Assembly (NCBI GenBank): GCA_030737875.1
Contig: CM060912.1
Span: 463,330,310-463,394,309 of the forward strand
From: Allium sativum
Lineage: Eukaryota > Streptophyta > Magnoliopsida > Asparagales > Amaryllidaceae
Direction of reading: 5' to 3'
DNA: 64,000 nt
This document shows, piece by piece, positions 34,844 to 47,467 of the stretch (the first letter of the stretch is position 1; every line of letters begins with the position of its first letter). The notes beneath the pieces are model-generated. The model did no database searches. It was not told the DNA's origin and saw only the letters and a program-made list of their open reading frames with translations. The position numbers and the translations under genes are program-made.

Positions 34844-36186
34844 GGGGATTGTTAAAGGGACTCCAATTTTGGTTAAAGGGGGGGACAAAATTTAAATTAT
34901 TGTTCAATTGTTAAGGGGGGACTAAACAAAAGAGCCTCCCCTTAACCATTTAATTAAAAATTCCAATATTAACCCCATCATCCTATTAAATGTAAACCTT
35001 AACACCTAAACCATAATTAATGAGCATAATTTAATGAAATTATCTATCAATGCATCTGCTTTTTCATTCTAAATGAACCCGTAGCCAAATGATCAATGTT
35101 GTTGAAGCTTCATCGAATCAAATCTCAAATAAGTGTCAGCTTATTGAAAACCGCTCATTTAAATTTTGTTATCATCGATTAAAAGCCTCCCTACACATTT
35201 CTAGCTGTAAACCAACCATCTCATCCTTCTTAAACACTTCATAAATCCAGTTTTAACTACTACATGTTCCTGGAATCCTGTATGTCCAAGTAAATATTTA
35301 TTTAACTACTACTACATCATTATACATTTGTTCAAATTTTACAAAATAAAAGCAAAACTTTAAACAGTATATTTGGATTGCTTGCAATAGTTTAAAAAGT
35401 ATATTTTTTTAATCATTATACATTCGTTCAAATATTCTTTATGATGCCTTTTTTAACTAGTAAGATTATAATTACCTGTTGATATATTTGTTGGTGCCAA
35501 ATTAATTTGTAAGCTCACGTATATTCTTCAATGTTGTGGCTGCAGTTTCTTTTGTCATGAATATACACTCCTACATTAGCAGTAGTTGCTCTTCACACTC
35601 ATCTAAGTGAAAATGATGTAATTGTTTAGTGCTAAAAATGCTACGCTGGTCTAACATGCAAAAAAGAAGAAGAAGAAGAGGGAGGGAAAAAACAAAAACG
35701 AAACAAAAAAGGTAGGAAGTAAGAAAAAGTACATTAAATTTACATCAATAACGTAATACATAAATATGACAGATTATGCTAGTTTTTTACACAAACCAAA
35801 GGATGGTTTAGTGAAACATGCATTGCAAACAATATTGACAAATTTAATCTACATTAAGCGACCAAAAATAATCCTCACATAAATACATTGGAATCAATTT
35901 GTTGGAGATTCGGGAATATCCTCTTCGTTCGAACCATCATGGTAATCTAAGGATTCGGTTTTGGATAAAAAGAAAATTAAATAGCAAGGTCTGTTTCAAT
36001 CAAAATAGAAGAGAAAGATAGTGAAAGGAGGAGTAGATGTTGTTTTTAAAAAGGGCAGTTTAGTCCATGGTTATTTTAAAATAAAAAAAACCAAACCCCC
36101 CCTTAACAAATTTTTTAAAAAGTGGAGTCCCCTTAAAATTGTCCCCCCCCCCCTTGAACAAAAGTGGAGTCCCTTTAACAATCCCC
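34844..36186. mobile_element. Non-autonomous TIR DNA transposon (1,343 bp, 8-bp TSD)
   Basis: The left end GGGGATTGTTAAAGGGACTC is the exact reverse complement of the right end. The similarity then continues with gaps through AAGGGGGGG and GTTAAGGGGGG blocks. The 8-bp duplication TAGAATAT points to hAT-like integration, but the GGGGATTG terminus is not a common hAT end, so the superfamily is uncertain. No transposase frame is present. The inside is AT-rich with a GAA run near 35,663. Confidence 0.85.
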
Positions 36187-36194
36187 TAGAATAT
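36187..36194. repeat. TSD TAGAATAT (right)
   Basis: Matches 34,836-34,843. Confidence 0.9.
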
Positions 36195-36544
36195 TATGAT
36201 TTTTGTTTGATTGATTAAGATTTATGATGAACATTCTCTCTCTTAAACTGATTTTATATTTTTAGTTATTTTTTCATCACTATTTTAATTTCTGTATCCT
36301 TTTGATGATAATAAAAGGGGGAGAATGGGTTAAGATTTTGAGTGGTGAGTGAATATTATTTGAATATTTTGATATTGAAATTTCAACTGGTAGATTTATT
36401 CTTTTTCACTCATGCACATATCTAGGGGAGTTCTGTTGTAGGGGGAGCAGACATACAGGGAGAGTTCAAACATTCACATTTAAACACATTTATTATATTC
36501 AAAATCTTATCATATGTTTGTCATCATCAAAAGAGGGAGATTTT

Positions 36545-37771
36545 TGTATATAACAATTCTATGATTTTTGTTTGATGATAACAAACATATATTTATTATT
36601 ATAAATGTGCTTACAATTGCACTGTTCTACTACACCACAGACATAATTAAATATTTATATTTAAATAGAATACTTCCGCACAAGAATTTAAATTTTCAAT
36701 CAGTATTTCATTTAAATATAAATATATATTTTGCAAGGCATTAAATATAAATATTTTGTTTCAACATCTGAATAGTACATATTTTTTCTAACTCCATTAT
36801 TTGTACATTTCACTAGAACACAATTCATTGAGATTCAATTTCATTTCTTACATAGCTCCTCACTACAACACTCAATCACTCAATTCCACTTTCACTCAGT
36901 TGTACAGTCCCTCACTCATGCAACGACACATCTCTTGTCTTCTGTCAGCTTCACTGTCGGTCCATTCACCTGCATACCTGTCATAAAAACACAGGAACAA
37001 AAATAATTTTAAATTCTAGCAGATTAATTTTAAAAAAAAATATTTGCCTCAAAATTTTGGCGTGTTTCTCATCATTATTAATGACTTGACCTGATATGCA
37101 TATTCATCCGTCTGTGTCTAGACAACTTGTGATATTCACGGCGATTCACAGTAAATACCACAATGTAGATAGTATTTCAAGTGCTCAAATGTATAAATTG
37201 CATGTGCATGATGCATGCATACATGTACATGTGTATGTATATACACATATTTATGTGCAGGGGCAATATGGTCATTCATTGAAACTGCAGGGACAAATAT
37301 ATCAAACTCTCGGCAAAATCGCATACACACACACACACATATATATATATATACACACACAAGTTTGTATATATATATATATACACATAATTGATTATGC
37401 ACAATCAACAACATGTAAATACGCAACATGGCCGAGGCAACCCAAAAACAACATGAGCTGTACAAGGTGCTCAAGTCAAAGGCAATACCAAGTCTGACAT
37501 AAATGGAAAAATACATGGGAGATTTAAACTCAAACATTTCAAGTGAAATGGTCCATAGTTATAAGCATTTATGCAAGCCATACAAGTCATGCATAACAAA
37601 TGAATTTTTCTTATGCACAAGCTCGAGGACATATACAAATGCAAGAACAAGATAGTAAACAAGTTTCAAGGTCAAAACACCTCAATATACAGCTGAGTAT
37701 ATATGTGTATACAAGTATGCACATGTACAAGGACCAGCCATGGCTCTTCATACACAACAAGGTTGCAACAA
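36545..37771 (+). mobile_element. Possible Sirevirus 3' LTR start, then unassigned DNA
   Basis: TGTATATAACA follows the purine tract at 36,529-36,540 and resembles a copia LTR start. I cannot place the LTR's right end. From about 37,000 the sequence is simple: (CA)n/(TA)n at about 37,326-37,383 and TGCATG-rich DNA. The open frames on both strands over 37,096-37,537 come from these low-complexity runs. The DNA resumes after element D at 53,988. Confidence 0.4.
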
Positions 37772-40700
37772 TGTGACAACCTCAATTTCGACAGACCGAA
37801 TTTTTTTCAAAATTCCAATCTATCGAAACTCGGATTGGTTTGCCCTGGTATCCTGCAGAAAAGACAAAGACATAAAACATGTCAGAGCTCAGAAATTATC
37901 TCACAGCGGAATGGACAAAATATAATATAATCAAAATATAGCCTTACCGTATTAATACTGCCTAACCAGTATCCAAGGCTACCATGTCCCTGCTACAAAT
38001 CTAACCTGCGAGTACGTTATGAGGAGGGGATCAGAACACAAGTTCTGGTGATTGGATTTAAACTATACACTTTGGATAATCCTACATATACCGTTCAATC
38101 ATATTTTCTTATTTATTAGGTTACTTGGGTTAACAGAGCTCAAGGCTTACACACACGTCACACCCATTTACTTCCTAGTGTATTAACCTAATATAGTATA
38201 TGTGTAGCTACCCCCAATATCTAGGTATACCCCATGGTACCCCACTCGCAAGGTCTCCACCGTAATGCCACCGAAATGCTCGCAGTCCCTCATCCTACGC
38301 TGGAGTGACATACGGATCTCTATATAACAATGTTACGACCAGTATATATCTACCATCACTACGCTACGTAAGCGTACGGACTGCCACCCTCGATTGAATC
38401 AGATCTCATACCGGGGTAATGCCCTCAAGTCTACGATACATCACCCAAAGCAGATATGCATGTATCCAGACTGTCTCTCGTCCACGTTGTTAATTGTAGC
38501 TCGATACCTCAATCGCACGTCCTCTAATGTGCACCGAGTTCCGTAGCAGGGCGATACAAGAAAGACGGAACTCGGTCGGGAGCTTTTCCATATCTGTACA
38601 GGCCCGTCTTTAAAGAGCATATATATACAGATATACCTAGGGTCTGTTTTCACGGTGGCTATGGCCCCACCTCGGCCCCACCCTCAACTAGTAAAGACTA
38701 CAAGAGCTAACCGACTGCCCCTATGCAAACAATCTAAACATCCATGTGGCGTCTCCCCTCAACCTCTTACCCTGATAGTGAAGGGTGAGTGGTATCTTGG
38801 GTTTAGCTCTAGTTTTTCGCATCCCACTGGCTGTCGATGACGGGTATCCGATGATCTGCTATCCTTGTTGGTCGTGACCCTCTACCTCCCCATTGAGGCA
38901 ATCGCCGAATCACCCTGGTGTCACTGCGTCACAACATTCTGACTGCATAGTTACTTATGCAGTCAAGGCCCACCCACCTAGTAGTTATGTGAAGACCCAA
39001 CCTCTGCGAGCACAGCGTAAGACATCTGTCACCGCATAGAGGACTACTAGGAGCACCTTACGTACCTCAGGAAGTCGCGTGCTTCCCCTCCAGTCCTTTG
39101 GAGCCGTCAGAACAATCAAATGAATGTGCGTTCCCCTCGTGCCTTATAACAACTCGATGATCTACCCCGTTGGGTTATTCACCCTCAAACATACGGACTG
39201 GTTCAAGCGCCTCACTTTAATATGTTGTCAGGCCCTATGTCTAAACTTCTTTAACGCGCTTGCTTTCCCTTACCGAGTTTCCTTTTAACTTGGTTATTCC
39301 CATTCACATTGAATTCATATTCAAATTACCAAGTTTCTCTTGCTTATTAATTTTAGTTATAACTTAACCCATTTAAGTTTATTAATAAGCCCACAACATG
39401 TTATTCTCCAGATTGTGGCCCAAGGTCTGTAATCAGCAATCTCTTTTATATTCTTGTTTGATTTCAAGGTCACAATAACATGTTATACTTAATATGTTAT
39501 TAAGTATCTCTTAGTTCACATGTTTTCCAGTTAGCATGTCACTTACCATTTATGATTAAATATAACTTATTTCGTTTTATATGTTTTCCTCATCCTTTCT
39601 CATTTGATCATAATTCCACTTTACATCGTCAATACAACTTATCGTTGTTTACTTATTAACTTAGTTCTATTAACTAAGTTCCATTAATAAGTTTCTCTAC
39701 CCATTTACTATAACCTATGTTATAATTTCCCATCGTCCTTAGGACAAATCTGAACATGTTATTCTTATCAGCGGGTTTCAGACTTCCTAGTTTACGGATT
39801 ACTTAATTTATAATTAAGTACAATATATTTTTTCCCTTTCCTTAATTGGTTTCAGGTTTTCTCGTTTTTTATGATTACTTAATTTACAGTTAAGTGTCCC
39901 TTAACTCAATTCACTAACAATCCCATTCCCTTACTAGTTTATTATAACCGAAGTTATAATATTCCCTTGTCCCTAGGACAAGTCTACCTATCATACAACA
40001 TTTTCATTAATGTTATTTATTATAGTAGGTTATTATCATTCCCCTTTTAAACCTTTTACTGTTGTAAACCATTATTCTTCATTCACTGTTATATATATAT
40101 ATATATATTTCTTATTGTATTAAGGAAAACACTTCATGCACCTTATCATTTTTATAGAAGGAATCAATGATTTATTTTCATAACGTATTCCCATCTAAAT
40201 CCGTGGTAGCAATTAATTTCTTTACTTTTCTCTATTTACTGTGGCTTACTTGCAACAATGTTCTCATAAATAGGTCATTTAGGGAAAAACATCATTTTTC
40301 CTTCTCATCACACTAACTCAGTTCATTACATCCCTTTTTTCTTATTTTCTGAGTTAGACACTTAATTACCATCATTACCATGTATTCATGTCTTGTTATA
40401 TATATATATATATATATATAAGCACTAGACCTCTTACATTAGGTTCGACATTAGTGGCTGTTGGATAGGTCGGTCGGGTCCGGGCAGACTTCCGCCACTA
40501 ATGCAACTTAACCTTGTGCTATAAGCGCAGTTATAATTTCTAATTGTAATCCTAAGCATATTCATCTTCATTCAATCATTTATTTTCATATCAAATTGCG
40601 CTCCCAAATTAAAGTCTCAAAACAAAATATATGTTATGTTCCAAAATCCCAATACAAATTATGCCCTAAATCCTAATATGTGTCGCATGTCTTTCTACAT

Positions 40701-41733
40701 GTAATTAACTTTATATAAAATAAATTGTAATTCTCCAATAATGTATCATTTACCCAAAATCTTAATTATCCCAATAGACAAGTTCATAAAATAGATATTC
40801 ACAACAGTATTCATGTACATCTCAACATATTAACTAATTGAACATATTATCCATTTTAGCGCAATAATTCATTTCATCTAATTAAATCTTCCAATATGTT
40901 CATTGTGTATGTTAATGAGGAATGGAAAACGATAAATATATTATCATTCAAAAAGTATATTTTAAACCACTTACCTAAAAGCCTTCCAAATCTTGAATCT
41001 GATCCAGATCTATTCTTCGATGGGTTTTCCCTTTTAATTTGATTTGAAACCTAACGACCATGGATTTATTATTTTCATGAAAAGAGAAGGGAAAGAGAAA
41101 TAATTTAAATAGATTGGTCTTAGAAGTTTACCTTGCTTCCATGATTCAATATTTTTTTTATTAATATTGATTCTCTCTTCCAGATCTGGGTTCATAATTT
41201 TCCCAGGCTAATATTTTAATTTTCAGAATAGATTTGAGAAGAGAGAGAGAGTGTAATGGCAGAGCTCCGGCGTAGCTACCGAATTATGAGATTTAGGGTT
41301 AGGTCTAGGGTCTTATTTATTGGAGTACTGAGCAATCAGGACCCTCAAATTGGACCAAAATCCATCAGAATCGTGCATGTCAGAGAAGAAGTTTCCAGAT
41401 CCGCGGGTGGATCGACCCCTCTTTGGGTGGTTCGACCCCCAACGGTCAAAATTCCCTCCAGATTTTCCTGCTCGTGAATTTTGATTTTTGAACTGATTTT
41501 CAAATTTTCTGGATATATTTATTTAATATATATACATATAAGCTCCTTATATGTATACAAACTTCTAATGCTCATAACTTCTTCATACGGTGTCCGTTTT
41601 ATGCAAATTAGATGTCTATCTTGACCAGAATTTCGAGACGGACGCAATGGCGCGGTCCGTTTTACTTAATTCTGAATATTTAATTAAGCTATCCTTATTT
41701 TATTATCTTAACTTAAAAATGCAGGGTGTTACA
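37772..41733 (-). mobile_element. Element D, 3' LTR (minus strand, 3,962 bp)
   Basis: It matches 50,067-53,987 along its length with clearly more divergence than C's LTRs, so D is older. It starts TGTGACAACC on the plus strand and ends GTGTTACA beside a minus-strand polypurine tract. It holds a TA run (about 40,100 and 40,400), one CCCGGA stem-loop (40,449-40,503), a TATA-like box on the minus strand near 41,312-41,322 and a TCGACC block (41,402-41,442). The flanking 5-mers are AACAA and AACAG, an imperfect target duplication. Confidence 0.92.
40449..40503 (-). ncRNA. CCCGGA stem-loop, D 3' LTR (candidate structured RNA)
   Basis: CATTAGTGGC (40,449-40,458) and GCCACTAATG (40,494-40,503) form a perfect 10-bp stem. 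Read on D's sense (minus) strand the loop holds GTCTGCCCGGACCCGACCG, matching the loops in B and E although the stem sequence is unrelated to theirs. Confidence 0.6.
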
Positions 41734-41770
41734 TTCTCCCACCCTTATCAAATTTCGTCCTCGAAATTTG
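41734..41770 (-). promoter_or_regulatory. Polypurine tract and stem-loop of D
   Basis: The plus-strand TTCTCCCACCCTTA (41,734-41,747) is the complement of the purine tract. Next to it CAAATTTCG (41,749-41,757) / CGAAATTTG (41,762-41,770) form a 9-bp stem, whose loop on the sense strand is AGGA. This sets D's orientation as minus. Confidence 0.88.
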
Positions 41771-42608
41771 ATATGGATAAAATCAATTAACCCCTCGCAT
41801 AAAATACATCCATCGTGTGTGCATCCAATTTTTGCAAACATTATGCACATATGCAAAGTGCAGTACATCATAGTATTGCATGTAGGCCTAAGCGGTACCT
41901 CCTATGTGTATTCAAATTTCTCAAAAAAATCTTTTTAAAATATGATGCTCACATCCTAAATATACTGGTAGTTCTACATGAATGCAATATTTTAAAATCC
42001 AAAAGCTTTTTCATCCAAATTTTCCCACATTCTTACTGAGTAAGAGTGTAATTCATCCAATTGTTGCATCCATAATCCTACCAACCAACTTTATTTTTCA
42101 AATTTCAGAAAAATCTAATTTTCTAAATTCGATTTCTTATGTTACAAAAAGGTGGAAGACGGAAAACTTCGCATCTTCCGTTTTTCTTTTTCTTTTTCAA
42201 CCTTTTTCTAACTGTACTTTGTTTTTATACAACTATTTATAAAGATTCCTTATTTTCCTATCCAAGTACAGCCCACATAAGAAAATTTTCTTTATTACTA
42301 ATTTTCTTTTTCATCTTATCTTGGATATTTTATCTTTATCCATCTTTTCTCATAATTTATCATGTTTGTTGCTTTACTGAATTTTCTATTTCCTTTTTAG
42401 TTGTACTATTTTCCTTTTCTTAGCCTATTTAATCATCTGATCTTTTTTTGATGCAAATATTTAATCATCTGATCTTAGTTTAGATTTAAATAAGCCTCTA
42501 GTCTTTCAGCTAAAACAGGAGAACAGACACCCTACACAGCTACTACTAAGGGCCAAGAATCTCGAGACTATGTCCCCCTCTATCAGAAAAGTCCAAACCA
42601 TGGAATCC
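41748..42608 (-). mobile_element. Element D internal region, polypurine-tract side
   Basis: AT-rich, with short frames only and no recognisable retrotransposon domain. It is interrupted at 42,608 by solo LTR H and continues at 48,705. Without H the body of D is about 2.24 kb, too short for gag-pol, so D is non-autonomous or deleted. Confidence 0.8.
42604..42608. repeat. TSD of H (AATCC)
   Basis: AATCC here and at 48,700-48,704 flank H exactly. Confidence 0.93.
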
Positions 42609-44729
42609 TGTAACGACCGGGAATTTCGCTCGATCTGAGTCAGTCGCTAAACCGACCAAGACCGTTCGAAATGCCTGATTGTTTTGAGAACATGACAAAT
42701 TAGAACGCAGACGAAAGAACATTTCATTGCTTATTACAACAATTCCATCAGAATACAAGAATATACAGAGTATGAATAAATATTACACAGAAAATATCAG
42801 AGATTTAAATTACATTTAAATACATCGCAGCGGAAAATAATACAAAACACAACTAGAAGTAATACACGGATACAGAGATTTCTGAGTATCGTTCCAGCTG
42901 TAAATCAGGATCCTATGAATATAAATCTGCAAAACCAAAACTACTAGCTGCCCGTGTCAAAATAAGGGCACCCAGAATTTAGGTTAAAACAATAAACTCC
43001 ACGTGAGTCATGTGACTGGTGTGAGAACTAAAACAGTTATTAATCTTTATTTTAAAGTTGGGTAAATCAAGGGACCACGCCGTATAACACGGAACGGGTT
43101 TCCTCCCAAGAACACCAGTGCATAAAACAACAGCGCAATGCTAAATGAAGAAAAATGAAGCTATTATAAGACCCAGGTCCCATCACACAATGCAACACAA
43201 GCCAGAGGATAGGGTTTTACCTTATAATAGCCAAAGAATGCTTGACACGCTAAATTTCATCTTTTATTATTACTATAAGTGTATAGTGTCAAAACAATTT
43301 CAATCATAAATATTAATCATAGATGGCATGGGTACCATATATCATGTAGCCAATACTAGGCTCTACAATCAAAACCGCACATGTCACGTATTGGGAGTTA
43401 GATTTCCATCTGTGAACCAAGGCAAGGGATCGTCCTTACCGAATTCGAGGCGCTCTAGCCCGCCCCTCAAGAACAGCCGCAACTGCCCCTTGGATCGTCA
43501 GGGCCGGTCCACCGATGTGGATTATTATGCCTGAACACTAGTTTCCCCGCCCTTTGGGGCGTAAATGAGCCATATGACTCCATCGGCTCCACACAGTCAC
43601 CGATATATCCGAGGCGCCTCGCAATAGCAACAACCACATAAGTCAAACTCGTCAGGGCGTGTCAAACCACTGACGCCACTTTTAACTAGAAAGAAACGCA
43701 TGCCCTCCCTGATGTCCTCTCCCGTTTCTGGTTCACAACCGGGGTGTGAGGCTCGCGAATCAACGTTACACAAAGCTATGCCACATAGGCCGTGCTTTGA
43801 TCATCACCCACAAGACTTTGATTTTCAACAGAAGCCTTGATCAACTGCCACTTAGGCATGCCACACAGGCAATTCACTCCATGCGTTTGATATCCATCAA
43901 TATATAACCTCTGAGCTCGTACGTCTCAGAGAAGGGCGTTAAGCAAGAGAATAAATTCTCTGCCGCCAAACAGATATATATTTAATAGAAATCAATCACA
44001 TAGAATAAAATCCAATGTTAGACACACGGTCCATTTATACGTTCGTTCTGGGTCTGAACGAAACCTGAGGCACCTAGTACCCCGCACATCCATCGATCTC
44101 CAAGTACATCTGGACGATCACTAACTGATTCCCTCCTCTTGGGCGTACGACCCAATCAAGATCATCAGTAATTATCCAAACGACGTAAAGACCTCCGGTC
44201 TTCAACCACCATCTTCATCTTCGCCACCACGTCGAATCAGTTATTCAGAATGGGATAAACCCGGTCTTTCTGAACAACTCGCGTATATAATAAACAAGTG
44301 TTACACAAACACAACATACGCCTCATTCCAATTCAGAATATTCTTTTATTCAAATATTCTTATACTTTGGGAAAGGTTCCCATTAATTTTATCAAAGATA
44401 AATTCTTTAAATTTATTCTTTAATCTTCTTTTGAATATCAATTCAAACTAGTCGGGATTAGCGAACCACACCGAAGTAATCATTTATTTTATTTTCCAAT
44501 CCCAACCTATTCGTCCCATGAAGTAAAACTGGTCATACTTCATATCTAACACCACGGTGTTATCGGTAAATTCAATCACCATTTCACGTTCAAATCTAAT
44601 TAAAGATTTAACTATCGCCTGGAGCAAAACTGGTGATACTCCATTCTCGACCATTTCAATCTAATTAAAGATTCATTAAAACCCCACTTAGTTTTAATCT
44701 TCACAGAAATCAATATCCTATCTTTAACT

Positions 44730-44982
44730 GGGTTAAAGAACCAATGTCATTTAAAACACGGTTCACGATAAACCCAAAATCACATTTCATTAATTATCGG
44801 GTTAAAGAACCAGTGTTATTTAAAACACCGTTCACGATAAACCCAAAAATCAATCCCAATTCAATTCCAACTAAATACCATTTAATTGGTACACTTCATT
44901 AAATCTAAATAAAAAGATTTAATCTTTTTCTCAACTGGGTTTAAGAACAGTGTTGATGAAGACACCATTCACAACAAACCCA
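44730..44982 (-). repeat. Hairpin array in H
   Basis: Three GGGTT...AACCC stem-loops at 44,730-44,775, 44,799-44,844 and 44,938-44,982. They match the sets in A (2460-2505, 2529-2574) and C (13,739-14,194). Inner arms GTGTT/AACAC and GAACA/TGTTC vary but largely keep pairing. Confidence 0.7.
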
Positions 44983-45924
44983 AATCACATTTGATATTAT
45001 ATACAAGGCTCTGAATAGAAAATATATCGGCTTATATTCTGTATCAAATTCTACGACCAACAAATACTGTATTGGAAATAACGATATAAATATATCTTTC
45101 AAATTTCCATAACAATATCTGTATAATCACGAAATCCAACATCGAAATATTCCAAAGATAATTTCGATTCAAATCCATTCCAATTCAATTATTGGAAATT
45201 CTAGTTATTTTCAAAACCATTTCAAATCCAATTTATTTATTTAAAAATAAATAAATTATTATTCTAGTTCAAAACTAGTTCATTTCGATAAAAATCTATT
45301 TTTATCTTTTCAAATATGGAGTTTTTCATCCTAATTCTTCACAAATCATTTCTTATGATTTTACACAAATTATTACTATTTTTAATAATTTTATCAAGGC
45401 CCGTACAGTCGATTTCCATCAACGGCCATCGAACTGCACTTACAACGACCTTTTCCAAATTTGATTTGGACATAATTCCAAATCCAACCGTTAGATTTCA
45501 AATCTCTACTATTCGTTAGAAAGCTCTTTTCAATACGAACCTAACGATTCCGGTTTTAGGAGAATCTGACGGTCGGATCTCCCGTAATATCCATTCGAAG
45601 TCAATGGTCGAAATTCGCGTACTGCCGCGGCGCGGCGCGTTCTATTCAGGCCATTATATATATATATATATATTATATTTCATCAATTTCCTTTTAAAAC
45701 GTATTTTATAAATTGTTTTAAATTCGTTTTCGAAACGATTTCAACTTCATATTCAATTTCTAATCAAAATTGAATATTCCACATCATCGATATACCAATG
45801 ATAATATTTTCAAAACGTTAAATTTTGAAATCACTTTCTTTTCTATATTCATTATAAAAATGAATAAAATCAATATAAATATCGTTCACGTCAAAATGAC
45901 GTCAATCTAATCAGCACGGCTTTT

Positions 45925-46117
45925 ATTCAACACATGAATGTTTATTCTATTCAACACATGAATATTTATTTTATTCAACACATGAATTTTCATTCTATTC
46001 AACACATGAATATATTTTCTATTCAACACATGAATATATTTTCTATTCAGCACATGAATATATATTTCTATTCAACACATGAATATATTTTCTATTCAAC
46101 ACATGAATATATTTTCT
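45925..46117. repeat. 24-bp minisatellite in H
   Basis: Eight copies of a 24-bp unit (one of 25) built on ATTCAACACATGAATATA. It lies where A and C carry their unrelated 27-bp arrays. The repeated HMN peptide of the plus-strand frame is a by-product. Confidence 0.95.
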
Positions 46118-46779
46118 ATATTGGAATGAGGCCCAATCAATTACCATATAATGTTAATTATATGGATTTTCTACAACACATGTATATAATAGCAACGATA
46201 AATAATCAACCATCATCCAGAGTGCACCACACAACTGCATAAGCATTAAATATAAATAATTAACGCTTACACAGTCTGTCGACCAATCGATCGACATACA
46301 GCTAAATAATTGGGATTAGTGCACGCCAAATATCATCCCAATACCCGTGTGGGGTTTCAAATTAACGAACACCTATTTTTATTTGTGCAGTTGGGCGATG
46401 TGTAAAATTTATCGTCCCAATCAATATTAGTCAAATCAGTGTATATAAACAAATCTCCGATTTGTTTATTACCATTTATTTTATATACACGTTAAATATT
46501 GTATTTTTAACTATAAAATATTTTATTTCATTTCACATCACACAATCAAATTTCATAACACAGCAATCAAACAAACAAGTCATCCATGGTCTGTGGACGA
46601 CGGGTGTCGGGTGCTGCTAAGCACCGTCTGCATTCTAGTATATATTTCAAGTAGAAATTAAAATAAAAGTGAGAAGTTCTCACCGACTAGCTAAACCAAT
46701 TCCCTGCGACTCTTCATATATAGAACATCTTCGCCGTGCTTCCAACGAGATCTGTTACACGCGGTTCTCATTAAAAATC

Positions 46780-47400
46780 ACATTTTTAATTCGTTTCACA
46801 TATAAAAATCCCATTTTTATCGAAGTAAAAATCATATTTTTACATCACTAGTATATATACAAAAATTAATGTTTCGATATATAACAAAAATTATATTTTT
46901 ACTCGACTAAAAAAAATCATAGATTTTTACAATGCTTCTTTCTATATAAAAATTATATTTTTATATTTCTACTTCTTATATAAAGATCGAATTTTTATAT
47001 CATCGCTATAAAAATCACATTTTTATTTCAACATATATATAATAAAAATCAAATTTTTATTTCTCTACATATATAAATATCAAATTTTTACTAGTTATAT
47101 AATATAAAATCGTATTTTTATTCTTTCTATACTATAAAAATTATATTTTTATTATCTACATTATATAAAAATCATATCTTTGATCTCTACATATAATAAA
47201 AATCATATTTTTGATCTTTCTATAATATAAAAATTATATTTTTAATCTTCACATACAATAAAAAATCAAATCTTCACGTGATTACAAATCGAATCTTTAG
47301 GTTGTTTAATACACATCAAAGATCACATTTTTTGTAAAGATCCTATATATATTCTTTTTTTTCAAAACTACTACATACTAAAAATCAGATTTTTATTCAG
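46780..47400. repeat. AT-palindrome cluster in H
   Basis: About twenty spaced copies of AAAAATCATATTTTTAT-like short palindromes, separated by ATATA-rich links. The matching zone of A, G and window positions 1-215 has similar motifs, and C has its 34-bp array there. Confidence 0.85.
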
Positions 47401-47467
47401 TTACTAAGCTAATTACACTAACTACATAATCATAAATAAATAAACAAAAGTAGAAACTCACATTTCT

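Larger units (their letters stand above)
31914..36544 (+). mobile_element. Sirevirus-like Ty1/copia remnant
   Basis: A degenerate element with a gag-like coding remnant at the left (31,990-32,728), a long AT-rich stretch with no domain I can recognise (32,760-34,835), a TIR transposon insertion (34,844-36,186), and a right end typical of Sireviruses. That end has GATGATAATAAAAGGGGGAG near 36,305 and a second purine tract AAAAGAGGGAGA (about 36,529-36,540) before a TG start. Most of pol is missing, so this is a deleted or non-autonomous copy. G lies at its left edge. Confidence 0.6.

Noticed and set aside
37096..37537. Paired 133-codon ORFs on opposite strands
   Set aside because: They run through CA/TA microsatellite DNA with no family resemblance; mirrored open frames are typical of low-complexity sequence.
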